A stretch of DNA of 64,000 nt, taken from positions 86,435,987 through 86,499,986 of the forward strand of contig OX457036.1 in assembly GCA_949752735.1 (NCBI GenBank), written 5' to 3'. This document shows positions 31,874 through 43,762 of the stretch, in pieces. The position numbers and the translations under genes are program-made. Source of the DNA: Lumbricus terrestris (Eukaryota; Annelida; Clitellata; Crassiclitellata; Lumbricidae). The notes beneath the pieces were generated by a model, which had not been told where the DNA came from, did no database searches, and saw nothing but the letters and a program-made list of their open reading frames with translations. The number at the start of each line of letters is the position of its first letter. The first letter of the stretch is position 1.

Positions 31874-32382
31874 CTGATAAAATAGACATTGCATAATAGC
31901 GTTATCGTCCATTGTTAACTTAATTGAACTAATACTCTGAAGCTTTGATTTTGCGTAAATAACTATGCGAGTGCAAACCATCATGTGACCTCTTGAAAGC
32001 AAACTTCGAGCTACGGTACTGCAGTTCTTGAATGCAACTCAACGTCCGACAAAAGAAGCAAGGCTGGTTGTGGAGGAATAGTCCTGGCGGCACTCTTTGT
32101 GTATAATTATATAGCTGACAAGTTTGGAGTGAATAGGTACGAAACTGTGGTCGTCCGGAAAAATTGTGGGTTCTCACTCCCATCCAAGAGATCATAAGAG
32201 CCAACTTAGGCCTATTTATTAAACTTATTAATCCCTAAATTCTCATCGAAGACATCTCTGATCATTTACCAATCATAGCATGGTTTGATTTTGGTCCCAT
32301 CAAATCCCCTAACAAGCATCAAACACTGGCATTTAACCTAGTATCTGATGACCATAAAGCCACATTTTTGCAATCCTTAGAC

Positions 32383-33723
32383 CAGCGTTTCCCAAACTTT
32401 TTGGGCCACGGAACCCTTCGTGTCCTACTATTTTTTCGCGGAACCCCAGTCTTAACTAAACGGATTAAACAATGTATAAACATATATATAAGTTTTCGGA
32501 ATGAAATAAAAAAAATTAAAACATGCATAGCGCGTGAGAAGCATATAGACCTACTAAACACGCACTATTGTAGAAAGTTTATTTTTTCTTATACATGTAC
32601 AGGGTGCGCCAAAAAAGACCCCCCCCTAGGTTTTTCCCCAATATCTTGGACAAAAGTAAGAATTTCAAAATAAATTTTTACAGTCTTGCAGACAATTCAT
32701 ATTTACATATGATGGCCAGATTTCATCAAAATATTTCAAACAGAACAAAAGTTATATCACTTTTAGTGAGACCACCCTCGGTTTTTTGGATGATTAAAAA
32801 ACGTCAAAAAAGGTGGGTGTCCTCACTAAAAGTGATATAACTTTTGTTCTGTTTGAAATATTTTGATGCAATTTTATCATGTGTAAATATGAATTGTCTA
32901 TCAGCCTGTGAAAATTTCATTTTGAAATTCTTACTTTTGGCCAAAATATTAGCAAAAACCTACTTTTTGTTGCGTTACGTTTTTAAATCGTCAAAAAACG
33001 GTGGGTGGCCTTCCTAAAAGTGGCATAACTTTTGCTGTGTGTGAAATATTTTGATAAAATCTGGCCATCATATGTAAATATGAATTGTCTGCAAGACTGT
33101 AAAATTTCATTTTGAAATTCTTACTTTTGGCCAAGATATTGGCAAAAAACCTAGGGGGGTATTTTTTTTAGCGCACCCTGTATATGAAAAAATTAAATTG
33201 CACTGTTTTGAAACGACTCGTGGATCACAATGGGTCTATTGGGATGGTAGGCCTGCATAAAATTAGAATGCAAACCGCGTTTGTTTCTTCTCATGAATTT
33301 TGCTTATAACTGGCTTGATGTCAGGCTTTATAGAAAGCTGGATTCTTATTGCCAGCTGCGTCATTTTGTCGATTTCTATATGTTCCAGTAAATATGAAAA
33401 AGCAGTTTCGTACAATTTATAGGGGGCAAATGGCAAAAGAATGCTAATTGTCGTTACTGTGAAGTATTTTTTAGCTATAGATATCCTATTCCAGACACCG
33501 ATCAGTGAAGGTGATTGGAATTCTACTTCATTTACGTTATGTCAATAAGATGTTCGCAGTCTCAATTAGAAAAGTTAGCTGGGTTTTCGTCTACTTTGAA
33601 TGGTTTCGTATCCAATTATCATAATATTCATAGTAAGAAAGAATTTGATAATCTTTTAGCGGAACCCCTGCGCCCATCCCGCGGAACCCTTGGGTTCCGC
33701 GGAACCCACTTTGGGAAACGCTG
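32383..33723. mobile_element. Non-autonomous hAT with GTTCCGCGGAACC ends and perfect TSD
   Basis: Ends: cagcgtttcccaaactttt and the inverse of aaagtgggttccgcgg...gggaaacgctg. Flanks 32375-32382 and 33724-33731 are both ccttagac, an exact 8-bp duplication. Each end has copies of GGTTCCGCGGAACC. Related copies lie at 49728-50485 (perfect TSD) and 56285-56995. A mariner-type MITE is nested inside. Confidence 0.9.
32600..33180. mobile_element. Mariner-type MITE nested in the hAT copy
   Basis: Inverted ends CAGGGTGCGCCAAAAAA and TTTTTTAGCGCACCCTG, flanked by TA on both sides as Tc1/mariner elements are. The inside repeats ttttgttctgtttgaaatat in both directions. No transposase. Confidence 0.85.
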
Positions 33724-35067
33724 CCTTAGACTCTACGGACTGGTCTGATATCCGTGAAGCTTGTACAGAACTACACACTGATAAGGCCTATGACCTATTT
33801 CTTAGCAATTATTATAAGAAGCTTCATGATGATTCTTTTCCAATTTCCACTGGGACCTATGCCCGTAACTCAATCCCAAAAAAGCCTTGGAAGACTCGGG
33901 CACTGGTAAAATATAGTAATAAAAAAGCGAAACCATATAAAAATTCGTAAAAAATCCAATAGAGGCCAACAAGAAGAAATTCATCCTTTACAGAACCAAG
34001 CTTAAGAAAGTTAAATTGCAAGCCAAAAAAGATTATGCATCCGAATTCTTAATCCATAGTAATAACTTTTAAAAACACTGGGGTATTCTGAGGAGCATAC
34101 TGGATAGAGATACTAACAGAAACTGTAATTACTGCGTTGAATGTAGGCTAAATGGTAACCAAATTACTGACCCTCAGACTATAGTGCTCAGCAACTAAAT
34201 TCAATGATTTCTTCACAGGCATTGCACAATCTCTTGTTAATAAAATACCTGCTACAACTGACTCTTTTCTCTCCTAGGCTACTTATCCCAACCCCTTCCA
34301 CACTCTATAGCATTAATCCCTTCTACACATTGTGAAATAATTAACCTTGCGCATACCATTCGCACTACGCATAGTAAAGGAGTCGATGGAATATTATTGA
34401 CGCTATACCATAGCCCTATTAACATTGCCTAAAATTGCAATTCCGCTATCAGAGATTGTTAACTGCTCGTTTACCACTGGGGTATTTCCCTCTGCATTGA
34501 AAACTGCCAAGGTCATACCCATTCATAAATTAATAAAAAAAGGGCCCGAGGGATAATGTTTTTAACTACAGACCGATTTATGTACTCCCATTTATACTTA
34601 TATTTGAAAAACTAATGTACGCACGTTTAGATAGTTTTTTTATCCAAAGAGAAAGTACTATTTCAGTCTCAGCATGGATTCCAACAGGGTCACTCTACCT
34701 ACATGCCCCTTCGAAGCATACAAGACAAAATCTCTAATGCAATTGAAAATAATGAATACTCCCTTGGTATCTTCCTTGATGTAGCCAAAGCCTTTGATTC
34801 TGTAAATCATCATATTTTGATCCAAAAACTTTATAACTATGGAATTAGAGGGACACAATAATACAATGGTTTGTTAGCTAGGCTATCTTGAAAATCGTTT
34901 TCAGTTGGTTTTTGTTAATAGGCTAATTCTGATTCTGATCTACAACTCATTTATCACGGTGTCCCTCAAGGATCTAATCTTGGACCTCTTTTATTTTATC
35001 GTTAGCAACGAACTTCTTCAATAATGGTTTGCAATATACATTTGTAGCCATTATAGCGCCATGCCAC

Positions 35068-35852
35068 TGTAGGGCTGCCAACCGTCCCGGATTCGCCGGG
35101 ACAGTCCCGGAATCGGCCTTGTGCGTCCCGTGTCCCGGATTGATTTCAAATTGTCCCGGAATTTGGTCTAGAGATCAACTTAGCACAATTGCTCTTCCTA
35201 ATAATTTTTTCTTACTTAACACAACCATTTGTACGGTGATTTTTCGTTCTGCTCTCTATCAAACCTAGCCTATACATTACGTTGTTGGCTGAACAATGAA
35301 CATCGGATGTTGAAGTCTTCAAAACCTTAGAAACCACTGACACTCGGTTTACGGTTTGGTATAATTATTGGGTCCATTTTTAATGCTTTTTCGAGAAAGC
35401 GTTCAGCATTACGAATGATTTGTTGTCTGACAATCACAATTACCTGACCACCGAAAGTTTGCCGACCTTATTAAAGCAGTGTTTTGCAACTTCTATAAGC
35501 GCAGAAGTATAAATTTAAGATAAGTTCTTCTGTCCGGTCGCAGGCCTATGAACCTACGATACCTATAGACTTCCCTCAATTTCAGCTCATAAGTCTTAGG
35601 CAAGACCTACTCTGATAGGCCTAAGTAACTGGAGTTTGAAATTCTGTCCTTTTGGAGTTGATTCTGTCTCAAATTTAGGCTACTTGTCTGTTGACGATTT
35701 ATCTGAAATTATTTAGGACTTTTTCAGTAGATTGAAGATCCTATATTCGGCTGACACAACACTGTGCATTTCTGTGGATTGTATAAATTGATATGGCACT
35801 TGGAGTGGTTGAAGGCGTCCCGGAATGGCAAAATCAAAAGTTGGCAGCCCTA
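35068..35852. mobile_element. MITE with TAGGGCTGCCAAC ends, perfect 8-bp TSD
   Basis: Left TGTAGGGCTGCCAACCGTCC and right inverse TAGGGCTGCCAACTTTTG. catgccac flanks it at 35060-35067 and 35853-35860. GTCCCGG words cluster in the left part. Non-coding; hAT-like by TSD length. Confidence 0.8.
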
Positions 35853-35860
35853 CATGCCAC

Positions 35861-36830
35861 CGGTTTTTTGATCGCATGACGGCAGACTAGCCCTGTGTAA
35901 AACTATTCAAAGAGTCTCTTCTTGCTTTGTTGTGCCAAGTCAGTGCAATTTCAAGAAAGTGGTTGGAAACTCAACTACCGTGAAAGTCTTAGCGTTCAAA
36001 ATAAATTGATTATCAAATGCCTTCTCGTAGAAAGTCTTATTTGCTGATATCTAAGTTGTCTATTATTGTCAAACATGTTGTCTAAGCTTATACAAAATAG
36101 AACCGCTGAAATAAATGCACCAGTTCTTATGTTTATTATAATTAGTGTATTAAACTATGATGCGTAGGCCCCTTTCCTGGCTGCTGCTTAAATGAACGCC
36201 TAATGTACATGCATGCTTGACAGCTGACGCTGTGAAATACATGTACGCAGAGCCATAACGAGATACGATCCCCATACGTGCATACGTTTTCTAATTTTCA
36301 GAGTCTGTTTCTGTGTATCTATTGATTCAAATCGTATCGTTTTGTAAGCATAGCTGAGAATTTCTTAAACGGCTCTAATAGCACTATAATAGCTATTCAG
36401 AGGCACTTCCAAGGTGACAGTCCGGCGGCAGCAAGAAAGTCTTCAAGCAATGAAAGGACCAGACCGGGATCCAGTCTGAAATTTTATTACGTATTGAGAA
36501 GGGAACACATAGCAAAAGGCATGGTGTTGGATCATGTCAGTCCTTGCCCGTGAAACTACTCGATCGAGTCGATACGCAGATCAAAAATGGCGGAAAGAGA
36601 CAGCAAAGATGAATTCGCACATTAAATCGTAAAGAAATAATATTGATGAGTTAGTAGCCTATCTATTGAATTCTTAATGCTGAGAGCAGTAGTCCTTCCT
36701 TGTATTTTTTACTAAAGGCAACGGACAGTTACAGTGGGACATCAGTAGTGCAGGTAGAAATATAAGAATATGGAGATAAGCAAAAAGACTGGTTACCTAG
36801 TTCGCAATCGACTGCTGGGATCATACTTAC
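35861..36830. other. Intron, nothing recognised
   Basis: No exon or repeat pair supported. Confidence 0.35.
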
Positions 36831-36908
36831 GTTTCTGACATTTGTCTGGTTCTGGCCCCCAACAGTGGGTTACACCATTAAAAGTGCAGTTGGAATGGCA
36901 TTCTTCAC
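36831..36908 (-). CDS. Receptor exon I: start of first furin-like block
   Basis: 78 nt, acceptor tttggtttag|GTGAA, donor GAAAC|GTAAGT, phase 1 to 1. It encodes CHSNCTFNGVTHCWGPEP and ends DKCQK, matching EGFR (CDPSC.NGSCWG.GEENCQK). Joined to exon J it reads QKLTKGVC. Confidence 0.92.
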
Positions 36909-37524
36909 CTAAACCAAAGACAGTAACTTTAGGTTGGTACAAACTGCGCTTTCTGATGGGCTGATTGTAGTTATGGCAATAAAATATATTATTGCTCGTA
37001 TACAGACATGTACAGACATAATTATGCATAGCCTACGTACATACATGCATACATGAATATAATATGCAGTATACACGCTGTTATACAGGCTTGCATTATA
37101 CATGCATGCATAATTATTGGCAATTTGGCATACATACATTAACATGAGATAATTGCAGCTTGAAAGTACCTTATTATATAGCAACACCTGCTTGATGGAA
37201 TTGTACTAAGTAATACCTGACCAAAGTCACGCAATTAAAGCTGTCGAATATGGTAATTGTGGTAATGTCTGATAATTACCGGATTTTTTCAGTTTAAAGC
37301 AAGTTTCGGTACCATACATGTAGCTGGCTAACATAGTGAACTATAAGTGTTTAGGCTTTAGAGTTTTAGTTGGCATATTTGAAATCCGAGCGCAGATGGA
37401 TATGCATTATGAAACAAATGATACACAATAATGACAGGTCACCAATTATAGGCTACTACATGTACATCCATTGCATTTTCTTATAGTGTTATAATATAAG
37501 ATCAGTTAATAAATTATTGCATAC

Positions 37525-37662
37525 AATGTCGACGATATTCTCCGTGTGGCGTTGGTCTGAGTTGAACTCTAGATGCGTCTCCAAGTATGTCCGTCCAGTT
37601 AATTGTCTCTACTTGGCAGAGTAGACTGTTGTTTTCAATCAACACGTTTCCATCGAGTATCT
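37525..37662 (-). CDS. Receptor exon H: first L domain, C-terminal end
   Basis: 138 nt, acceptor tgtatacag|AGATA, donor GACATT|GTATGC, phase 1 to 1. It encodes DGNVLIENNSLLCQVETINW, the closing motif of a receptor L domain (GAV.F.NNP.LC.V..I.W), and ends HGEYRRH just before the Cys that exon I completes. Confidence 0.92.
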
Positions 37663-38153
37663 CTGTATACACAATAGCATAGACTTCTAATCAACACGTC
37701 CTGTTGTTAATTGCATTCTATATATACACGCGCTTATTTATAGCAATTTGTCAAGAGAAAGAACTCGGCCAGCAACACTATAATATTGTAAAACGTGTGG
37801 CCAAATGCGATGATGATTAAAAGCATTAGAGTTCTTTGCTTTGAAAGTAAGTGAGTATGTAAAAGTCTGCAAAATAGGCGTATATGAAACTTAAGAAGAT
37901 ACGCTTTCGACAGAAGTAATGAAAAACAAGCTGAATATAGGAAGAATAAAAAGGTTATTTAGGTTTTTGACGACAATAATTTATTGCTGTCGTTCGTCAG
38001 AAACCTGTCGACGACACCATCCTGGCTGAGAAAACAGCGGAACTCCAACTCGTCTAAGCGGCGCAATTAACAAAATTGATGTGCTTTATGCTTTCTTGGC
38101 TGGGCAAATACCCTACTCCTTTGATCCATTGTAATCTGTCTACTGTGCATACA

Positions 38154-39975
38154 CAGGGTGGGCCATAAAAAGTACCCTAAGATTACCTGCCAATATCTTA
38201 GCCACAAGCAAGAATATCTAAATGCAATTTTGCAGGCTTAAGGCAATTCTTATTTAGGCTACATACCATGGCCAAATTTCCCCAAAATATCTCAAACAGA
38301 AAAAAAACTTACATCACTTTTAGTTAGACCACTGTTTTTGACAATATTCAAAAGCATAACGCAACAAAAAATAACGAAAATGCGATTTTATTAAGTCACG
38401 TCTCAAATAATCGTTATTAAATTAACTTCATATTGCAAGGTAATCCTTATTATTATTTTGAAAAGAAACAGGGAACCAGAGTAGCTGCACACCACTATGA
38501 AGTCACTTAGCACGACGAGTATCAAGTTGGCAAATAAGGAATGTGTCAGATTGACAATTTATTGTGATGCGATCTTCCAAGTCAGGCTTATAATATTATG
38601 CCACACGATAGCATTTTGAGATAATGGTCCATTTTAGTGAACTAGGCGTTAGAGGTCGATTTTTACTTTTATGCATTTTCATATGGTAGTCTACACTGTA
38701 CTATCTAATTATTATTCGCCTAGTGTCAAAGCTAAAATCCGTCTGGAAATATTTTAAATCAATTTAATTTGTGAATGTTGTATCTTTCCAAAGTGTTAGA
38801 AGCGGACTTTGAGTGCATTTTCAAATCATTGCCCTCTGTCATAATAACCTTTCACCCCTATTGAACTTGGTATCCTCTTAAAGCTGAGACGGTGGGCCAA
38901 CTAATGGCGGTCGCATAAATAATGCCAATTATTTTCAGGCCATGGTAATATGCAAAATTTAGAAACAGTTCGAGCAAACAAACGAAACTAGTGTGATCAC
39001 CTTTTCCTCGCGTTTCCCCGAAAACTGCGGGTTTCGGACACTAAAATATTTATAACTCTGTCAAATATCAAAATATTTGATCAGAATAGGGCTTGTTTAA
39101 AGGGAAACTTCTACTGTTTAACATGGATTCAAAAAGTCATTTATGAATTTATGACATAAACCTGATTTTGACAGATCACATCTAAATATTGTTATTGAAG
39201 CAATGTAGGCTAATTCAAATTTCTAAAAAATTAAAATGCCCAAGGTGTAAATGCCAGACAAAATGTGTATTCAGACACTTAAATTTAAGAACAAGGTCCT
39301 GAAGCTGAAGTTATAATCACCGCTTACTCTGATAATTACAGTGCGAGCGCAGAAATTAAAAGTTAATTTGGGGGTTCTGAAATAAGCCGTTGATGAAAGG
39401 AGATCGGTTCAATGTCAATTGTTCTAATTTCATTGAGACGAGGCAATGGCCTCCGAATCTCCAGATTTAAACCCGATGGGTTATCAAGTGTGGAGAGTTA
39501 TGATGGAGAAATAACACAATCTGCGGTCAAAACAGAGAGCGCTAAGAGAATTTAGTGGTCGCATTGGAGCTGATGTGGGAGGATTAAAACTCTGGAACAC
39601 GTCAACAAGGTCATCAAGAACTTTACAAGGATATTCAGAGCAAGTGTGGGCGGTGGACACAAGTGCGCACAAGTTGTCATGCACTATCAAGTTAATTTGA
39701 TAACAATTCTTTGAGATGTGACTTAACAAAATCAAGCTTTTAAAACTTTTTGTTGCGTTGTATTTTTGGGTAGTTAAAAACAGTTGGTGGTCTCACTAAG
39801 AGTGACATAACTTTTGCTCTGTTTGAAAACTCTTAGTGAAATTTGGCCAGTGTATGTAAATATCAATTGCCTTTAAGCCTGTAAAAATTAATGTGATGCA
39901 AAAATTCTAAGAACCTTTTTTCGACGAGGATTTTGGCAAGAAACCTTGAGTGGACGATTTTTATGGCCTACCCTG
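38154..39975 (+). mobile_element. Mariner-type element with decayed transposase
   Basis: Ends CAGGGTGGGCCATAAAAAGT and GGCCTACCCTG followed by ta. On the plus strand at about 39420-39700 a piece SESPDLNPMGYQVWRVM is readable, the conserved SPDLNP.DY block of Tc1/mariner transposases. Compared with the copy at 43763, two TAGGCTA words (about 38259 and 39207) are extra bases here. Confidence 0.75.
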
Positions 39976-40087
39976 TAGGTCTTACAACAAATTATTAAGT
40001 ATGTTGGTCCGTGTTAAAAATAATAACAAAAAGCAATAGATGCTACGTAGTTTTTATTAAAAGACGTTTGAGTTGTATGCTTCCTAC

Positions 40088-40456
40088 CGTGTAGTGATGT
40101 GAGGTGCATTTCCTTCAGACCAACGGACGTTGAATTTGGCTTCAGGTTCGTCGAAATGTAGAGACTGTGGCCGATTGTCGATCCAGACGGGAAGTAAAGG
40201 GCCCGACCGCGAATCACTCGGAGATTCTTCAGCGGAAGAAAGTCGAAATAGTTGCGTTCTATCAAGACGTACCCGTTCACCTCTCGAATGCTTTCCAAGA
40301 ACGACATATCGTAGCTGTCATTCCCGTCAAGAAATACGATTTCCAGGCTCTCCAGGACGGTAGTGCAGTTGGTGTACATGGAAACGTAGGAAAGGTATCG
40401 ACTCCATGGCTGACCAGCATTCGTGTGAATCAGTCCGATGTTCGATCCTAGGCATA
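40088..40456 (-). CDS. Receptor exon G: first L domain of the EGFR-like part
   Basis: 369 nt, acceptor gtctgcag|TATGCC, donor CACG|GTAGGA, phase 1 to 1. It starts VCLGSNIG and encodes YTNCTTVLESLEIVFLDGN, DMSFLESIREVNGYVLIERN and LPLKNLRVIRGRALY, matching the N-terminal L domain of EGFR (VCQGTxNxL, NCxVVxGNLEI, DLSFLKTIQEVxGYVLIA, IPLENLxIIRG). This is normally the first domain after the signal peptide; here the nearest upstream exons are plexin-type and share phase 1. Confidence 0.95.
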
Positions 40457-40835
40457 CTGCAGACGAGACAAAATAACATATTAATATGGTCAGTGGCGGA
40501 TCCAGAACGTTTCGAAGGGGGGCCAAAATTTTCGATCTTGTTGGTGGAACAGGGGGGAAAATGTTTGTGATTTTCGCCGCCCAAAAAAGTTGATGACCTT
40601 TCGACCATTTTTTTTAGTCATCGGCCAATTTTCCGGGAAAAAGATACCAATTCATCGGCCAAAAAAGGTTATTCTTGCTCACTTACTTAATTTTTATTAA
40701 TCCATGAAGTCTCAATAGTCTAAAGAGAAAAAATAAGAAGCAGAAGAACAGAAGCAGAAGCAAAAGCAAAGAAGAAAAACACTGTAATGTGGCCACTTGT
40801 ATAGAGTTTATAAGTTTTCGTATCACAGAAGAGGA

Positions 40836-40836
40836 A

Positions 40837-40908
<72 letters not shown>

Positions 40909-40909
40909 G
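40836..40909. repeat. (GAT)n microsatellite and GAA-rich tract
   Basis: A pure GAT run followed by about 230 bases of purine-rich AAG/GAA text (to about 41165), lying in the intron between exons F and G. Confidence 0.92.
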
Positions 40910-41252
40910 CAGAAAAGAAGAAAAAGAAGAAGACGACGAAGAAGAGGACCAGGAGAGGGAACAGAAAAAGGAAGAGATGAGGTAAAAGAGGAAGAGGAGG
41001 ATAAGTAAGTAGAAGAGAAAGAGGAAAAGAATGAAGAAGCAGAAGAACAAGACGAAGAGGAACAAGATGAAGAGGAACAAAATAACAAGAAGAAGACGAA
41101 ATAGACGAAGAAGAATAAGAACAAGAGCAAAGTACGATGAAAACAAAACAGAGAAGGAAGAAGAAGTTCCTTAAGGTAACCCTGAGGTAGCCATGCGTAT
41201 GAAGCGTTAACGACTTAATTTTCTTTATTTCGTCTTCCGTCTTCCCACTGAC

Positions 41253-41342
41253 AGCGTACGGTGAGTGTGTTCATTATGCAGCCGTCTTGGTCTTTGGCAA
41301 AAGACAAAGTAACAAGAGGATAAAGCCCCGCCCCAAGTGTCA
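41253..41342 (-). CDS. Receptor exon F: second part of the plexin-type TIG-like domain
   Basis: 90 nt, symmetric phase 1 to 1, acceptor attttacag|TGACA, donor CGCT|GTCAGT. It encodes LYPLVTLSFAKDQDG and ends NTLTVR, where plexins have V.L.L.F...... and end F.C. The Cys codon that would end the plexin domain is split by the intron (T|GT). It is shorter and weaker than other exons, and since it is symmetric, E to G splicing without it would also stay in frame. Confidence 0.6.
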
Positions 41343-41497
41343 CTGTAAAATTTCTTCGTTCCTTCGGAGAGACTCAAAAACTTGAAGAGTTAAAGACAAA
41401 TAAAAAAGTTAAAGTTACACACAGGTAAAGAACGTTACGAGTGTCTACACATAAATGAAAATGAAAGACATAGATGAAATGGTACATGTGACATTAC

Positions 41498-41654
41498 CAT
41501 CAGAACTTAGTATCTGTGGTTTGTTCTGTGTAATTGGACAAATGAGTTGACTGCCAATGACTGATCCCTGTGACGTCGGTCCATGCGAGCCAAACACACA
41601 CGAGTAATATTCGCCAGTCTTCAACTCAGGCAGAGAAGTTATTGTTGCAGTCAC
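41498..41654 (-). CDS. Receptor exon E: plexin-type TIG-like domain after PSI
   Basis: 157 nt, acceptor ttgatgcag|GTGAC, donor GATG|GTAATG, phase 0 to 1. It encodes VTATITSLPELKTGEYYSC, CVFGSHGPTSQGSVIGSQL and an ICP motif. This is the plexin pattern directly behind the first PSI domain (V......P.L..G..Y.C.F......G.V.G.Q..C..P). Confidence 0.82.
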
Positions 41655-42435
41655 CTGCATCAATTCACCGAACAATTTTTTCATTTCTCATTTAATATTG
41701 TAAAAGAGTCAAGTTAAACCGTGAATTTCATATAAAATATTCAGAAACGACAGTCAGAAGCCTTAGAAGGTGAGCAATATGGCTAGGGCGGGTCAGCATG
41801 CTAAAAGTATAATAACCTTTAAAACGATCACTTCTGGCAACCCATCGGTCCACTTCGTAGACATTTATAACTGAGGGCGCTTCAAAAGTGCAGGCCTGGG
41901 TTTTCCAGGATGGCAAAAGGGCAAAACGCTGCCTTAATGGGTTTACTAATTTAAAATATGAGTAATAGTTTTTTAAGCTTGGAATAATTGCAGGATCTAG
42001 TGCTGAATGTCTCAAATAAAATTCCAAAAATTATGACATTGAAAAAATAACTAATTGCAAGGAGATTCAAAGAGGGCGACAAATATAGTGCCATAGTTAA
42101 CTGCGCAAAACGCATGCAGCTAGTCACTATTAATGAGGAAAATGTTATCTTAAAGACAGAAGGACGAAATTTCTTTTAACAAAGAAAAAATACAATGTTA
42201 ATTTCGGACACTTTGGAGAACCAGCAATAAAGAGAACAAATACAATGTTAATTTCAAAAATGCAATCCACAAGGAATCGACATGATCCCACTTAGGCCTA
42301 CATAGGCAAAATATAAGATATTGTTCTTAACAAAAAGATATGAAGATAAAACTTCTTATAAACCAAAACGAAGATAATGGGTTGGTTTCTGGGTGACGAC
42401 ACTTCAAGAGTAGGCCTAAAATGAAATTTGCTTAC

Positions 42436-42559
42436 GCTGAGGTCTCTGTTAATGTCGGCATTAGACGGCGTGGAGTTAGTGGTGGGACAAACATCTTGTG
42501 GTCCTGAAATCCATTGATTGGTCAACTCAATGTCTGGACACACAGAACGGATGCTGCAA
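42436..42559 (-). CDS. Receptor exon D: PSI domain, second half
   Basis: 124 nt, acceptor ggaatttag|TTGC, donor CAGC|GTAAGC, phase 2 to 0. It encodes SCSIRSVCP, then NQWISGPQDVCP. PSI domains end C.....C......W......CP, as here. Confidence 0.82.
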
Positions 42560-43182
42560 CTAAATTCCGAACAGAAAAGTCAAGCCATCAAAATCTGCTT
42601 ATAACCATTCTCAAGTGTTGGGCCACAGAGCAGAGGGAGGGTTTGCGGAGAGATATGCCCCTCCGCATCATCGAAATTGTTTGAATTTCCACACTGTTAT
42701 GGCGGCATTTTAGACTGTTATTTTAGCGAAATCGTTCATCATTTTAGTGCTGATAGCCGTGGTTTATGACCTCAAAAAGTGCCCCTCCTATTGTTAAATT
42801 TTTTAAATCCACACTGTAATGGTAACAGTTCAAGTTGTCATCTCAACACATTTCTCATAATTTCATTGCTGAAAGCATGGTTTAAGAATTCAATCCCTCC
42901 GCGCTGTTTAAATATTGAAATTTCCACACTGAAAAAGTAGCCTTTTAAGGTGTCATCTTAAAAATTGCTCATTATGGATAAACTGTGAAATGAATAATAA
43001 TAATTCTGAAATATTTCTGAAATATTGAGAGGATATTAGCAACTTCGTTCCCAACCACAAACTTGGAATACCGCCCCTGGTCCTCAAGCCTCCGCCCATG
43101 AGTGCTGCTAAACAATTTATTGAACACCACATTTTTCAATGTAGTCGTAGGCCTATATGACTACCAGCGTAGCCAATCAGCA

Positions 43183-43573
43183 GGCCGGTGTCACTATATA
43201 AAGTCTACCCCCGATGCAAAGTCTCCCCCGAAACAGAGTCTCTCCGACTGTAAATCTGTACTGGATGACATTTTCTGATGTAAAAGTTTATATAGGCCTA
43301 TATTGGTATTATTGAGTAATTTAGCAATGTAAACTATCGGTTTAATATGCTCATCTATTTATGCGACTGTAGCCGATTCCACGCTAAACGGGGCGTGGGA
43401 GACTTTATTTCCTAGGTGGAGGAAATATTCTCTCCCCGCGTAGACTTTATTTTAGAATATATTCTCCATTGGGCGAATCTATTCTGGAGCAGATCCGCCG
43501 GGGGAGAGTCTGCTTCTAAATAAAGTATCCTGGGGATACTTTTGGGGAGAGACTCTGTCACGCGACACCGGCC
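43183..43573. mobile_element. MITE with GGCCGGTGTC ends and GAGTCTCTCCCC motifs
   Basis: Exact 10-bp inverted ends (43183-43192 and 43564-43573). Inside each end, AGTCTCCCCC/GGGGGAGACT-type words are repeated in inverse order. Non-coding. Confidence 0.75.
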
Positions 43574-43762
43574 ATCGGACCACCACGGATTACTCTCAAG
43601 GAAACCCTTCTGACTCAACGCAGCGCTCGTGAATAAGCTGGTGCCCCGCGCTTGGTTTTCGAGTAGCGCTTTAGAAATTTCGGGTTAACGATTACGATTA
43701 GGACCGGCAGGATGTACAAGATTCTATTATGATAAGCACTCTACGTACGCTATGATAATATA

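Larger units (their letters stand above)
32200..35040 (+). mobile_element. Degenerate CR1-like non-LTR element, carrying nested insertions
   Basis: Plus-strand text: IEDISDHLPI (endonuclease end), WSDIREACTELHTDKAYDLF, FNDFFTGIAQSLVNKI, THSKGVDGI, FPSALKTAKVIPIHK, VAKAFDSVNHH, HGVPQGSNLGPLLF. It is the same family type as 8140-11240. A hAT copy interrupts it at 32383-33723. Frameshifts at about 34270, 34880 and 34920 are each a 5-bp addition in a TAGGCTA word; without them the RT frame reads on. Confidence 0.8.

Noticed and set aside
39484..39735. 83-codon minus-strand frame
   Set aside because: Shadow of the mariner transposase fragment on the plus strand.
40720..41146. Ser/Phe/Leu-rich and Asp-rich frames
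   Set aside because: GAT and GAA low-complexity tract in the intron between exons F and G.
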